A stretch of 64,000 nucleotides of DNA from WSZJ01 sp964590435 (GTDB lineage: Bacteria > Planctomycetota > MHYJ01 > WSZJ01), in NCBI GenBank assembly GCA_964590435.1, contig CAZPWT010000012.1, positions 1 to 64,000 of the forward strand, in the 5' to 3' direction. The notes beneath the pieces were generated by a model that was not told the DNA's origin, did no database searches, and saw nothing but the letters and a program-made list of their open reading frames with translations. Each line of letters opens with the position of its first letter. Position 1 is the first letter of the stretch. The position numbers and the translations under genes were made by a program. This document shows positions 53,141 to 62,392 of the stretch, piece after piece.

Positions 53141-53833
53141 TCAACCGGGGAGCGGGCCGGGAGGCGGCTCGGGGGGAGCCGGCGGCGGAGGCGCGGGCAC
53201 TGGCGGCGGAGCTTCCGCGAGAATCGGGGCCGAGGGAGGAGGTTCGGGAGCGGCCTGTGGCTGGGGTGGAGGAGTCCACACCGGCGCCTGGGCTGACGGG
53301 ATGGCTCCCGGAACGGGAACCTGGGCTGGAACGGAAGGCCGCGGCACGCCACCGCCGGCGATAAGGTCGGGGATCCCGAGGATCTGGGCGAGGCCATTGA
53401 AGAAGATGCGGCGGCGATAGGAGGACCACCAGGGGCTGTCCATCCGGAGGACGACGCTTTCTCGGGATGTCTGGACCGTGATGTGGGGTCGCGGGACGAA
53501 CCCCATGACGACGGAAGCGATGACGATGCCCAGGCCGAGGGAGGCCGCCACGAGCGCAGGGAACTCGTTGCCGCGGTCCGTCGAGATCGCCCAGGCGATG
53601 AGGAACACCGGGAGGCTGATCAGGATCCACCACAGATAGATCGGGCGCGCGCGGCGGTACTGATAGACGAGCCGGACGTCCGCCAGCATCACATGGTGGT
53701 CCGCGTTGTAGCCCCACAGGAAGTCCCGCGACTCCCGGGTCAACCGGTCGGGGTGCAATGTCCAGCGGCGCCCCTGGAACAGTCCGTTTTCAGGGACAGA
53801 TACCGGCACCGCGAAGGTGGGGGGATTCAGCAT
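53141..53833 (-). CDS. Two-helix membrane protein with Pro-rich tail
   Basis: 230 residues. A soluble N-terminus (~1-70, beta-rich), two helices (~72-90 and ~100-120), a short beta part and a ~75-residue Pro/Ala tail. Unknown. Two bases separate it from the stop of the upstream zinc protein. Confidence 0.6.
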   Translation of the reverse strand: MLNPPTFAVPVSVPENGLFQGRRWTLHPDRLTRESRDFLWGYNADHHVMLADVRLVYQYRRARPIYLWWILISLPVFLIAWAISTDRGNEFPALVAASLGLGIVIASVVMGFVPRPHITVQTSRESVVLRMDSPWWSSYRRRIFFNGLAQILGIPDLIAGGGVPRPSVPAQVPVPGAIPSAQAPVWTPPPQPQAAPEPPPSAPILAEAPPPVPAPPPPAPPEPPPGPLPG

Positions 53834-53835
53834 CG

Positions 53836-54411
53836 TCAGCCTTTCAGCGCAGCCCAGGTATAGAAGCCGATGCAGGCCAGCGTTCCGAGCGACCCGAGCA
53901 CGATTCCTGCGATGGCCTGTTTCTCCCCCGGCAGCGCGGGCTGCCGCCGGATGCGCCGGATCGCGGAAATCCCGGAGATGATCCCGATCGGCCCCAGGAT
54001 GAATCCGAGCCAGCAGAATCCCAGGCAGAGCACGGAAAGAATGCCGCACGCGAGGCTCGTCTTCGGGAGGCTGAAGCTGACCCTCTGGGCGTAGAGATCG
54101 CCCTGTGTGTGGCGGAATTCGAAGCAGCGCACGCAGAGCACCGCGCCCTCGACGGGCGTCGCGCAGACGTTGCAGACGAAGTCCCCGCAACGGCCGCACG
54201 CGGTCACGGCGGCGTTCGCGGGATGCCGGGCGCACGGCGGCGCTTGCATCGTGCCGCCCATGGCGGGCAGCGGCGCCGCAACCACCGGCGCCATCGGCGG
54301 CGCCTCAACCTGGAACGCGCGGATCTCTTTCCGGCACAGCGAGCACGACGTCACCACGACCGGCTGGTCGACCGTGAAAACCGTCCCGCAGAACGGGCAG
54401 GATCCCTTCAC
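53836..54411 (-). CDS. Zinc-finger membrane protein with DUF4190-like helices
   Basis: 191 residues. Cys pairs CPFC and CSLC, then a B-box-like zinc finger (CARHPANAAVTACGRCGDFVCNVC...CVRC), and a two-helix DUF4190-like segment (SLACGILSVLCLGFCWLGFI; GPIGIISGISAIRRI). Paralogous in layout to the next gene. Function unknown. Confidence 0.75.
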   Translation of the reverse strand: MKGSCPFCGTVFTVDQPVVVTSCSLCRKEIRAFQVEAPPMAPVVAAPLPAMGGTMQAPPCARHPANAAVTACGRCGDFVCNVCATPVEGAVLCVRCFEFRHTQGDLYAQRVSFSLPKTSLACGILSVLCLGFCWLGFILGPIGIISGISAIRRIRRQPALPGEKQAIAGIVLGSLGTLACIGFYTWAALKG

Positions 54412-54424
54412 CGCGAGCTCTCGA

Positions 54425-54826
54425 TCACCTGAGCCCCCTGAGCCCGCCCGAGAACATGAGCCCGAAGTACGCGATGTTCAGCAGGAGGAAGATGCCGCCG
54501 ATCACCACGGCCGCAGTCGCCATCCCCTTGCCCGGCAACCGGGGATCCGCCTTGATCTGGTTCAGCGCCGAAATGCCCTTCCAGATCGCCACGGGCTCGA
54601 GAATGATCCCGAAGCAGAAGATGCCGACGATGGCGTACTGGAGCGCCTCCTTGGGAAGCTTGAATTCCTGGACCTGCTGAGAAGCGGCGACGGCGGCGTT
54701 CTTGCAATTGCCGCAGTAGGTCCACCCGCCGAGTTCGACGACGCAGGAATCGCAGAAAGGCCGGCGGCAACCCGCGCAGGTCTTCGTCGCTTCCACGGTC
54801 AGATGATTCGTGCACGGTCCGGGCAT
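54425..54826 (-). CDS. B-box zinc-finger / DUF4190-like membrane protein
   Basis: 133 residues. CTNHLTVEATKTCAGCRRPFCDSC...CGNC is a B-box-type zinc finger; two helices follow (GIFCFGIILEPVAIWKGISAL; AAVVIGGIFLLLNIAYFGLM). Part of a run of zinc-finger membrane proteins in this operon. Confidence 0.75.
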   Translation of the reverse strand: MPGPCTNHLTVEATKTCAGCRRPFCDSCVVELGGWTYCGNCKNAAVAASQQVQEFKLPKEALQYAIVGIFCFGIILEPVAIWKGISALNQIKADPRLPGKGMATAAVVIGGIFLLLNIAYFGLMFSGGLRGLR

Positions 54827-54828
54827 GA

Positions 54829-55602
54829 CTACCTCACTTTCGGGGGTTCGGTCCGCCGACGGGGCGCATGGGCGATGGCCGCAAGGTTGAGGATGTAGGT
54901 CTCGGCGCTCATTGTCGGCGGCCTGGGAATCTCCAGCCGCTCCGCAAACCATGCTGCGGCGGCCTCGAAGACCTCCATGCGCGGCCTGGCTTCCATCCTC
55001 TCCCTCCGCACGGCCAGCGAAATGAGCAGGTCCTTCTCGGGGGACTTCAACACACGGCGCACCCGTTCGCCCAGCGCAAAATCGCCGAGGAGCAAGTCGC
55101 TTCGCTGGCCCGCCGGAAGGAGCCGCTCGGGAGCGGGCACCGAGGGGATGCGGATCACGATCGTCCCCGCGGCGAGATCGCCGAGCCGCAGACCGCGGCG
55201 GTTGAAAAGAGTGACGATGCCGCCCACCAGGTAGAAGAACGGGAGCGAATCGGCGAAGCGCAGGATGTTGCGCAGGGCGGACTGCAGGAAGGAAATGCGG
55301 AACCCCCGCGCGTCGAGCACCCGGATTCCGAAGACCTTCTTCCCGGGAGTCTGGCCGTGCATCAGCGCTTCCAGCACGATGAAGTAGCTCGTCTGCAGGA
55401 GGAACGCGGTGACGAAGAACCAGGCCTGGATGCCGATGATGGCAGCCGTGAAAGCAGCGCCAAGCATCAGGATCGAGATGACGAGGCCGTCCACCAGCCA
55501 CGCCAGCGCCCTCTGCCCCGGCCCCGCGAGGTCGTAGGCGAAGTCGACGGCCTCGGGGGTCGTGATGACGTGCGTGCGGTCGATCCAGGAGGGGCTACGC
55601 AG
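54829..55602 (-). CDS. RDD-family membrane protein, apparent CTG start
   Basis: 257 residues from a CTG at 55602. The RDD motif set is intact only if translation begins upstream of the first GTG (55494): HVITTPEAVDFAYDLAGPGQRALAWLVDGLVI is the family's N-terminal block (written here as two joined segments; see the finding). AGGAGG at 55607-55612 sits 4 nt before the CTG; no ATG, GTG or TTG occurs between. Three to four helices and a cytosolic C-terminal tail follow. RDD proteins are found beside SpoIIM-like genes in MoxR clusters. Confidence 0.7.
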   Translation of the reverse strand: MRSPSWIDRTHVITTPEAVDFAYDLAGPGQRALAWLVDGLVISILMLGAAFTAAIIGIQAWFFVTAFLLQTSYFIVLEALMHGQTPGKKVFGIRVLDARGFRISFLQSALRNILRFADSLPFFYLVGGIVTLFNRRGLRLGDLAAGTIVIRIPSVPAPERLLPAGQRSDLLLGDFALGERVRRVLKSPEKDLLISLAVRRERMEARPRMEVFEAAAAWFAERLEIPRPPTMSAETYILNLAAIAHAPRRRTEPPKVR

Positions 55603-56572
55603 GGTTCCTCCTCGGGAGGAGCAGGTGAACCCACATCCCCGCGCCCGTCACGATGCCGAGAATCATCTTCGCCCACGGGCTGATCGCGCCCGACGGCGTG
55701 ACGAACGCCTCGATGAACCCCGCGATCACCAGGAACGGCGCCGATCCCAGCGCCAGCGAGACCGCTTCCCTCCCCGCCTCCGCGAACGCCTCGCCGCGCG
55801 TCCTCCGCCCCGGGCGGATCAGGGCCCAGCCGAGCAGCAGCCCGCCGGCGCCGGCGAGGACGATGCAGGAAATCTCGAGCCCGGCGTGAGGCACGATCAG
55901 CGCCCAGAACGCGAGATCCTGGTCCCACCGGTGGTAGTTCGCCGCGATGCTGCCGAGCATCGCGCCGTTGTAGCCGATCATCACCGTCGTCAGCGTCCCC
56001 CCGCTCGCCCCCATCGCGAACGCCGTCAGCGCCACCTTGATGTTGTGCGTGAAGAGCATCGCGGCGAAGTCGCGCGATTTCGCGAGGCTGACGTCGTCGC
56101 CGAAGCGGCTTGCGCGCGGGTCGTCGTGTTTCTCGCCGTAGAGCCCGTGGTAGTCGGTGGGGACGATGTAGTAGAACGCCTCGCGGTCGTAGAGCGTGCT
56201 GAAGAACCCGCCGAGAGTCCCGGCGATCAGCAGCAGCCACGACGCCAGCACCACTCCCCAGTTCCGCTTCACCGCCGCCGGAAGCCCGCTTGCGAACCAC
56301 TTCCAGACTCCCCCCGGCGTCATCCACGACCGCCGGTAGATGGCGGCGTAGGCGTCGCCGACGAGCTTGTTGAGGAAGTCGCCGAGCTCGTCGTTCTGCA
56401 GGACGGTGCGCGCGTAGATGAAATCGGAGCACGCTTCGCGGTACAGCCCGCCGAGCTCGCGCAGCCGGTCGACGGTGAGCGTGTCGAGGCCGCTTCGCTC
56501 GACCTGCTGGAGGGTGACCTCGAGGCGCCGCCAGGCGCCCTGTCGCTGGGAGATGAAGCGGTCGAGGTCCAT
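55595..56572 (-). CDS. SpoIIM-like (DUF95) membrane protein
   Basis: 325 residues: N-terminal helical domain (~1-95), then about five helices with the family polar segments FTHNIKVALTAFAMG, GYNGAMLGSIAANYH and IVPHAGLEISCIVLAGAGGL. Homologues include SpoIIM of sporulation, but the MoxR-cluster versions are in non-sporulating bacteria. Overlaps the RDD start by 8 nt. Confidence 0.88.
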   Translation of the reverse strand: MDLDRFISQRQGAWRRLEVTLQQVERSGLDTLTVDRLRELGGLYREACSDFIYARTVLQNDELGDFLNKLVGDAYAAIYRRSWMTPGGVWKWFASGLPAAVKRNWGVVLASWLLLIAGTLGGFFSTLYDREAFYYIVPTDYHGLYGEKHDDPRASRFGDDVSLAKSRDFAAMLFTHNIKVALTAFAMGASGGTLTTVMIGYNGAMLGSIAANYHRWDQDLAFWALIVPHAGLEISCIVLAGAGGLLLGWALIRPGRRTRGEAFAEAGREAVSLALGSAPFLVIAGFIEAFVTPSGAISPWAKMILGIVTGAGMWVHLLLPRRNPA

Positions 56573-56574
56573 GG

Positions 56575-57882
56575 TCAGATGGCCTGCATGCGTTTGAGGC
56601 TGAGGTAGCGGTTGACGGACGCGACGGCGATTTCCTCGGGGGGGACGTCGACGATGGAGACGCCCTTGGCGCGGAGGTCGCCGAGGGCCTTGCGGCGTTC
56701 GGCGACCATTTCCATGGCGGCGACGTGTTCGTAGAGGGCGTTCCGGGCGGGGGGCGCGCCGGCGAGATCGAGAAGCGCGGGGTCGCGGTAGGAGACGCAG
56801 AGCGGGAGGTGGCTGCGGCGGAGGAGCGGGAAGACGCTGACGATTTCCTCCATGGCCTCGGGGTCCGCGAGGTCGGTATACATCACGACGAGGGCGCGGC
56901 GGCGCATCTTGCGGGAGACGGCCTCGACGGCGGCGCGGTAGTTGGAGAAGGTGAGGCGCGGCTGGAGGGGGACGAGGGCGTCCATGAGGCGGGAGAGGGC
57001 GGCCTTGCCGGCGCGCGGAAGCGCGAACGACTCGACGTCGCTCGAGAAGACGGCGAGGCCGACGCGGTCGTTGTTGCGGAGGGCGACGTAGCCGAGCATG
57101 AGCGCGGCGTTGATCGCGAAATCGAGCTTGGTGAGGCGGCCGGTGGCGGCGGCCATGAGGCGGCCGGCATCGAGGAGGATCATGATGTTCTGGCCGCGCT
57201 CGGTCTCGTGGACGCGGGAGACGGGGCGGCGCCGGCGCGCGGTCGCCTTCCAGTCGATGATCCGGTACTCGTCCCCCGGCGAATACTCGCGCAGCCGTTC
57301 GAATTCGCGTCCCTCGCCGACGCGCCGCACCGCGCGGATCCCCTGCTGCGACAGCAGCCGGCGCCGCGACAGCAGGTCGTACCGCCGCAGGTCCTTGAGA
57401 TTCGGGTACACGCGCACCTTCGTCTTTTCGCCGAACGACAGCCGCCGCTCGATCAGCCCCAGCGGCGACCGCACCCGCACCTGCACCGGCCCCAGGTCGA
57501 ACTCCCCGCGCCCCCCGGGCCTCAGCACGTACTTCACCGTCTCCGAGCCGTACCCGTCCACCCGCGCCGTCAGTTCCCCCGGCTCCACTTCGAACTCGGA
57601 CGGCCACCCCTCGATCGCCCACACCCGAAGCGGCATCCACGCGAAGCTGCGGAACGTCAGCGCGCAGGCGTTCTCCTCGCCGACGCACACCTTGTCGGGA
57701 AGCGTCCGCTCGACCTCGATCCACTGCCGGCGCACGCCGGTCGTGCGCTCGACCAGCACGAGCAGAACCAGCGCCGCGTCCCACGCCGCCGCCGCGAACA
57801 GCCACCCCTCGCCACGCACCGCGAGCGCCGCCGGGACCAGCCCGAGCGCAAACAGCAGCAGGAAGAGGGGCGTCGGCCTCAC
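56575..57882 (-). CDS. DUF58 / vWA-like protein
   Basis: 435 residues with two N-terminal helices. FRSFAWMPLRVW and YVLRPGGRGEFDLGPV belong to the beta domain; GREFERLREYSPGDEYRIID is the DUF58 signature, followed by WKATARRRRPVSRVHETERG and a vWA-like fold with NIMILLDAGRLM (degenerate MIDAS). Partner of MoxR-type ATPases. GTG start overlaps the moxR stop (GTGA). Confidence 0.9.
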   Translation of the reverse strand: MRPTPLFLLLFALGLVPAALAVRGEGWLFAAAAWDAALVLLVLVERTTGVRRQWIEVERTLPDKVCVGEENACALTFRSFAWMPLRVWAIEGWPSEFEVEPGELTARVDGYGSETVKYVLRPGGRGEFDLGPVQVRVRSPLGLIERRLSFGEKTKVRVYPNLKDLRRYDLLSRRRLLSQQGIRAVRRVGEGREFERLREYSPGDEYRIIDWKATARRRRPVSRVHETERGQNIMILLDAGRLMAAATGRLTKLDFAINAALMLGYVALRNNDRVGLAVFSSDVESFALPRAGKAALSRLMDALVPLQPRLTFSNYRAAVEAVSRKMRRRALVVMYTDLADPEAMEEIVSVFPLLRRSHLPLCVSYRDPALLDLAGAPPARNALYEHVAAMEMVAERRKALGDLRAKGVSIVDVPPEEIAVASVNRYLSLKRMQAI

Positions 57883-58850
57883 CGCGGGACCTCGACCTTC
57901 GCGAGGATCCGGTCGATCACGTTCTCCGGCTTCAGCCCTTCCACCTCCGCCTCCGGGTTCAGGATCATGCGGTGCCGCATGACCGGCACCGACGCGCGCT
58001 TCACGTCGTCCGGCAGCACGAACGCGCGCCCTTCCATCGCCGCGAGCCCCTTCGCCGCGAGCAGGAGGTGGATCCCGGCGCGCGTGCCGCAGCCGAGCAG
58101 GACGTCGGGCGACTCGCGCGTCACAGCGACGACCTTGCGGATGTAAGTGATGAGTCCGTCGGAGACCTGCACCGCGTCGATCGCCTTCCGCGCCGCGAGG
58201 ACGTCCTCCATCGAGAGCACCGCCTTGACGCCCGCGCGGTCGATGTCGTGCGGCTCCTTCCCCTCGTGATACGCCCGCAGGACCGCTTCCTCGTCCGCCG
58301 GCGAGGGATATGTCAGCGCGACCTTGAACAGGAACCGGTCGGTCTGCGCTTCGGGGAGCGGATAGGTGCCTTCCATCTCGATCGGGTTCTGCGTTGCGAA
58401 GACGGTGAAGATCGAGGGAAGGGCGTGGGTTTCGCCGTCGATGGTGACGCTGCGTTCCTGCATCGCTTCGAGGAGCGCGGCCTGCGTCTTGGCAGGCGTG
58501 CGGTTGATTTCATCGGCGAGGAGGAGGTCGGTGAAAATCGGTCCCTTGCGCAGCGTGAACTCGTTGCGCTGGAGGTCGAAGATGTGCACGCCGGTGATGT
58601 CGCTCGGCATGAGGTCGGGCGTGAACTGGACGCGGCGGAACGACGCATGGAGGGCCCGTGCCAGCGTGCGGACAGCGAGCGTCTTCGCCGTGCCGGGCAC
58701 GCCCTCGAGCAGCACGTGGCCGCGCAGGAACACGGCGAGCACGAGCCACGTCAGGGCCTCGTCCTGCCCGATGATCACCTTGTGCATCTCGGCCCGGACC
58801 GCGGCCGCCGCGTTTTTCAGGGCCCCGGGCGCTTCATTCACGATCGTCAC
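57879..58850 (-). CDS. MoxR-family AAA+ ATPase
   Basis: 323 residues. Walker A GVPGTAKT (~50), Walker B LLLADEINR (~110), sensor ATQNPIEMEGTYPLPEAQTDRF. MoxR ATPases remodel or insert cofactors in partner proteins; the DUF58 partner is next in the operon. Confidence 0.93.
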   Translation of the reverse strand: MTIVNEAPGALKNAAAAVRAEMHKVIIGQDEALTWLVLAVFLRGHVLLEGVPGTAKTLAVRTLARALHASFRRVQFTPDLMPSDITGVHIFDLQRNEFTLRKGPIFTDLLLADEINRTPAKTQAALLEAMQERSVTIDGETHALPSIFTVFATQNPIEMEGTYPLPEAQTDRFLFKVALTYPSPADEEAVLRAYHEGKEPHDIDRAGVKAVLSMEDVLAARKAIDAVQVSDGLITYIRKVVAVTRESPDVLLGCGTRAGIHLLLAAKGLAAMEGRAFVLPDDVKRASVPVMRHRMILNPEAEVEGLKPENVIDRILAKVEVPR

Positions 58851-59970
58851 CGCTCACGCTCCTTCGGAATGCGGCCGCGCGCGCCACCCAGCCGTGCACG
58901 GCGTCCTCCCCCGGTCGGGCGAGCCCCGCGAGCCCGCGACCTTCCGTTGCCAGGGAATCCATCTGCTGCTGCGCGGCGGCTTTGTGCGCCGCGTCCAGGC
59001 GGGCGAAGGCGCGCGTTGAAGCGGGCCTTCGCCACCAGGCTTCGAGTTCTGCGAGGGCGACGGCGGCGGCGTGAGCTTCGGAGCGCCCCTGCCGATAGAG
59101 CTGGGCCATCGTGGCGGCGTACTCCGCGGCCGGGCGGCGGACCAGCGTGGACGGGGCGAGCGGCGTGGCCTTGCGCGAGCCGACGACCCAGAGGGCGACG
59201 GCGACGACGAGCAGGACCTGCAGGGCGAGCGGCCCGAGGCCACGGTCGGAGATGTACTCGGGGATCGACGGCTCGCGGGCGAACCCGTGCACCGTCTCGA
59301 GGAACATCACCGGGCGGCCCGCTGCGAGACGGCGGCACGTCTCGACCCACCACGGCGCGTTGTCCGCCGCGTCGAGCCCCGCGTTCGTCGCGCAGAACGC
59401 GTCGGCGATCAGCACCACGCGGCCGCGGCCCCGCTCGAACTCGACCGCCTGCCGCGCCTTGCCGCGCCGCAGCAGCGCCTGGTCGCGCCCCTCGACCTTC
59501 ACCTCCGCGTCGCTTCCCGTCGCCACCGCGTACGGCTTCTCGCCTTTCGCCGGCATCGCCAGCCCCAGCCCGCGCGTCGAAGGCGGCTCCACCTTCGCGT
59601 CGAGCGCCGCCCCCAGCGGCCCCAGGTCCTCCCCCGCCACCACCACCGCCCCGCCCGCGTCCACCCACTCCAGCGCCCGAGCCGCTCCCTTCGCGTCCAT
59701 CTCGCTCCCGGGATCGATGATCACCAGCAGCCCCTTTTCCAGCGCCACCGACGGCGGCCGCGTCAGCGCGCTCACCGCAAGCCCTTCCGACCTCAACAGC
59801 AGGAACAGCGCCCTCGTCCCGCTGGCATCCGAAGCGAAGATCGAGCCGCGATCGGTGACACGGCGGGCCTCGCGGGCCTTGAACTCGCGCGCGGCGCCCC
59901 AGGCCAGCGCCCCCGCGACCACCACCAGCCCCGCAATCCCCAGCCAGCCGCGCTCACGAGACGCTTTCAT
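58834..59970 (-). CDS. DUF4350-like membrane protein
   Basis: 378 residues. Helix (~10-26), then a Rossmann-like extracytoplasmic domain (SDASGTRALFLLLRSEGL, LLVIIDPGSE, WVDAGGAVVVAGEDL, VVLIADAFCATNAGL), and a second helix near ~255-275 followed by a cytosolic helical tail. Standard member of MoxR clusters; overlaps moxR by 17 nt. Confidence 0.82.
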   Translation of the reverse strand: MKASRERGWLGIAGLVVVAGALAWGAAREFKAREARRVTDRGSIFASDASGTRALFLLLRSEGLAVSALTRPPSVALEKGLLVIIDPGSEMDAKGAARALEWVDAGGAVVVAGEDLGPLGAALDAKVEPPSTRGLGLAMPAKGEKPYAVATGSDAEVKVEGRDQALLRRGKARQAVEFERGRGRVVLIADAFCATNAGLDAADNAPWWVETCRRLAAGRPVMFLETVHGFAREPSIPEYISDRGLGPLALQVLLVVAVALWVVGSRKATPLAPSTLVRRPAAEYAATMAQLYRQGRSEAHAAAVALAELEAWWRRPASTRAFARLDAAHKAAAQQQMDSLATEGRGLAGLARPGEDAVHGWVARAAAFRRSVSGDDRE

Positions 59971-60808
59971 CCGCGCCTCCTTTCCCCAGCTCCCGCGCCG
60001 CCGCCTCGGCCCGCGCGTAGTCCTCCGCCCCCACCGGCTGCTGTCCGTAGACCGCAAGGTCGAACTCGTCAACGAGCGATCTGAAGGGCGCGCGGCGTTC
60101 CTCGGGGCCGGTGAAGGCGCGGACGCACTCGCGGTTGGTCCGGGCGCGGGTGTAATCGATGAAGCGGGCGCGGTGGAGACGCTCGAGCGAGGCGAACAGG
60201 AGGCAGCGAAGCGCGTCGAGCCAGCGTCCCGCCGCCGCGTGCCGGCGCGCGTCCGCGAGCCATGCTTCGGGGTCACGGACGACCGGCGGCGCGGCGCCCC
60301 CGCGCTCTTCGGCATCCTCCGGCGTCTCGCCGTTGCCCTCCACCGGCGGGCGACGCCGCGCGTGCATCACGGCCATCACGATCGCGTACGTCGCGAATGC
60401 GAGCACGATCGCCGCGACGAGGATCAGGAAGAAGTACATCAGCGATGCGAGGCTGGACGAGGAAGCTGAGCCAATCCCGGCGGACGGCGGCGGCGAGGAA
60501 CTCCGCTGCGGCTCTTCCCTCCTCTCCGGTTCCCGCTCGGGGCGCACCTCCTCCTTCTCCGGCGGTTTCGCGCGAATCGCGTCCCGAGTCGTTTCCTCGC
60601 GCAGGATCCGGTCCAGCCGCTCGCGCATCGCCCGGTCGTCCCCGCCGGCACCCCGCTGCTCCTGCCAGCGCTTCAGCGCTTCCTCGTACTCCGCCTTTGC
60701 GGCCTGCTCCCGCAGCGCGCGGTCCTCCTCGCGGCGCGCTTCCTCCCCCGCGGGCGGCGCTGCCAGAGCGGCCCCTGCGAGGCAGAGCGCGAGAAGCGCG
60801 CTACGCAT
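59954..60808 (-). CDS. DUF4129-like membrane protein
   Basis: 284 residues: signal peptide (1-17), a charged Arg/Glu-rich coiled stretch (~20-110), a helix (~122-147), then the DUF4129-type helical tail (EAWLADARRHAAAGRWLDAL, LERLHRARFIDYTRARTNRE, FRSLVDEFDLAVYGQQPV). Typical MoxR-cluster partner. Confidence 0.8.
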   Translation of the reverse strand: MRSALLALCLAGAALAAPPAGEEARREEDRALREQAAKAEYEEALKRWQEQRGAGGDDRAMRERLDRILREETTRDAIRAKPPEKEEVRPEREPERREEPQRSSSPPPSAGIGSASSSSLASLMYFFLILVAAIVLAFATYAIVMAVMHARRRPPVEGNGETPEDAEERGGAAPPVVRDPEAWLADARRHAAAGRWLDALRCLLFASLERLHRARFIDYTRARTNRECVRAFTGPEERRAPFRSLVDEFDLAVYGQQPVGAEDYARAEAAARELGKGGADESVS

Positions 60809-61676
60809 GCGCTTCCTCCTTCGCCTGCTCCACGACGCCGCGACGGCCGGCCTTGAAGACCTCGAGGCGGCCAACGAGGTCGCCGCCTTCGCGTTCGATG
60901 CGCGAATTGAGGTAGAGGATGGCGAACGCGACGGTGCGGAGGGCGTCGCAGGCGGCCCAGGACGCGGCGAGGGCGCCGACAACGAAGAGGGCGTTACCCG
61001 GGGAGACGGCCTGTTCGAAACGAGGGAGGTTGACGCCGAAGAAATTGCGGAGGAGGCCGGGGAGAAGGGCGCCGGCGACGAGGGTGTTGACGAAGAGCAG
61101 GGCCCAGGAGACGAACAGGATGCCCCAGGCGGCCATGCCGTCGATGGAGCCGCGCATGAGGTCGCGGGAACGGCGGAGGGCGCGTTCGGGCACGATGCGC
61201 TCGAACACGGCGGCGGCGAGCGCGCCGCTCCAGCGGTTGAGGAACGAGAGGCCGGGCCAGAGGAGAACGAAGCCGGCCCACTGGACCATCGCGGGCACGC
61301 CCGCGAGGAACAGCGCCGCAGGGGCGTTCTTCAGCGCCGCCGCCCAGCACGATTCCGGCGAGCGCTCTTCGCCGCGCAGCGACCCGGCGAGCCGCTCGAC
61401 GATCGCCCAGTGCCCGAGGCCGCGGGCGAGGAACAGCGCCGACAGGCCGGCGCCCCACGCGGCAAGTTCCGCGAGGTGGTCCGACGGGCTCGACCCCGGC
61501 GGCAAGCCCCCGAGCCGGTTGAACGCGGCCGCCAGCGCCAGCGCGAACACCAGGCTCCCCGTCCCCGCCGTCGTCAGGAACGCCACGGCGTGGTCGCGCG
61601 CGAACCAGATCGCCGAGTCGACGACTTCCAGCGGCCCGAGCCGCCGCGTCAGCGGGATGACGGTGCGCTGCTCCAT
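60801..61676 (-). CDS. Polytopic membrane protein of the MoxR cluster
   Basis: 291 residues with about six helices and conserved-looking polar turns (DSAIWFARDHAVAFLTTAG; SRDLMRGSIDGMAAWGILFV). I cannot name a family. One base after the upstream zinc-finger gene and overlapping the next by 8 nt. Confidence 0.65.
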   Translation of the reverse strand: MEQRTVIPLTRRLGPLEVVDSAIWFARDHAVAFLTTAGTGSLVFALALAAAFNRLGGLPPGSSPSDHLAELAAWGAGLSALFLARGLGHWAIVERLAGSLRGEERSPESCWAAALKNAPAALFLAGVPAMVQWAGFVLLWPGLSFLNRWSGALAAAVFERIVPERALRRSRDLMRGSIDGMAAWGILFVSWALLFVNTLVAGALLPGLLRNFFGVNLPRFEQAVSPGNALFVVGALAASWAACDALRTVAFAILYLNSRIEREGGDLVGRLEVFKAGRRGVVEQAKEEAHA

Positions 61677-61677
61677 G

Positions 61678-61953
61678 TCAGGTGGCCGACACCAGAAGCG
61701 CCCCCGCGATCCCGAAAACGACCGCGAAGAACACGAACGCCGCCAGGATTCCCGTCGGCGTCAGGCTCGCGCTCGGCCGGCGGATCGACGTGTCCGTCGG
61801 CAGCACCTGCCTCTGCAGGCACTTCAGGCAGTGGTTGATCCCCTGCACCTTCGTCGTGCAGTCCGCGCAGACCTGCGACCGGCACTTCACGCAGACGCCG
61901 ATCGCCGCGCGATCCGCGTGATTCACGCATCGAAATGCACCGACGCCGGCCAT
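61678..61953 (-). CDS. B-box zinc-finger protein with C-terminal helix
   Basis: 91 residues. CVNHADRAAIGVCVKCRSQVCADC...CLKC is a B-box-type zinc finger like those at 53836 and 54425; one C-terminal helix (GILAAFVFFAVVFGIAGALL). First gene of the long minus-strand operon that runs to at least 53141. Confidence 0.8.
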   Translation of the reverse strand: MAGVGAFRCVNHADRAAIGVCVKCRSQVCADCTTKVQGINHCLKCLQRQVLPTDTSIRRPSASLTPTGILAAFVFFAVVFGIAGALLVSAT

Positions 61954-62022
61954 TCCCGCCCTCCCTCCGTGGGCGAAGAATGTAATTCCCCGCTTCTCCC
62001 TCCCAAAGAACTTCCCGCGCGC

Positions 62023-62028
62023 TATCCT
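62023..62028 (+). promoter_or_regulatory. Putative -10 (TATCCT), leaderless arrangement for rnpA
   Basis: TATCCT ends 7 nt before the GTG at 62036. No Shine-Dalgarno is present. Confidence 0.5.
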
Positions 62029-62035
62029 CCCGGGC

Positions 62036-62392
62036 GTGCCGAACACGTTTCCCAAGCTCCTCCGCCTGACGCGCCGCGACGAATTCGATGCGGCGTTCGC
62101 TTCCGCCCACAAGGCCAAGGACGGCGTGCTGCAGCTCCACGCGCGGCCGAACGGCCTCGGGTTCCCGCGGCTCGGCATCGTCGTGGGGAGGCACGTGAAG
62201 TCGAAGCCGGACCGGAACCGGATCAAGAGGCTGCTGCGGGAAGCGTTCCGGCTGAATCGCGAGGAGTTGACGCCGGGGTGGGACTACCTGTTCCTGCCGC
62301 GAAAGACGGTGGGGCTGACGATCGCGGAGGTCACGTCGTCGCTGGTGAAGCTGGCGCGGAAGGCGGCGCCGAAGGAAGAGACTGGGGGTTAG
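62036..62392 (+). CDS. rnpA: Ribonuclease P protein component
   Basis: 118 residues. LLRLTRRDEFDAAFASAHKA and the RNR box PDRNRIKRLLREAFRLNREE are diagnostic. Binds RNase P RNA for tRNA 5' maturation. rpmH is not upstream, unlike the common order, and the TAG stop is the beginning of a CAGAGGG repeat. Start GTG fits the -10 at 62023. Confidence 0.93.
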   Translation: MPNTFPKLLRLTRRDEFDAAFASAHKAKDGVLQLHARPNGLGFPRLGIVVGRHVKSKPDRNRIKRLLREAFRLNREELTPGWDYLFLPRKTVGLTIAEVTSSLVKLARKAAPKEETGG

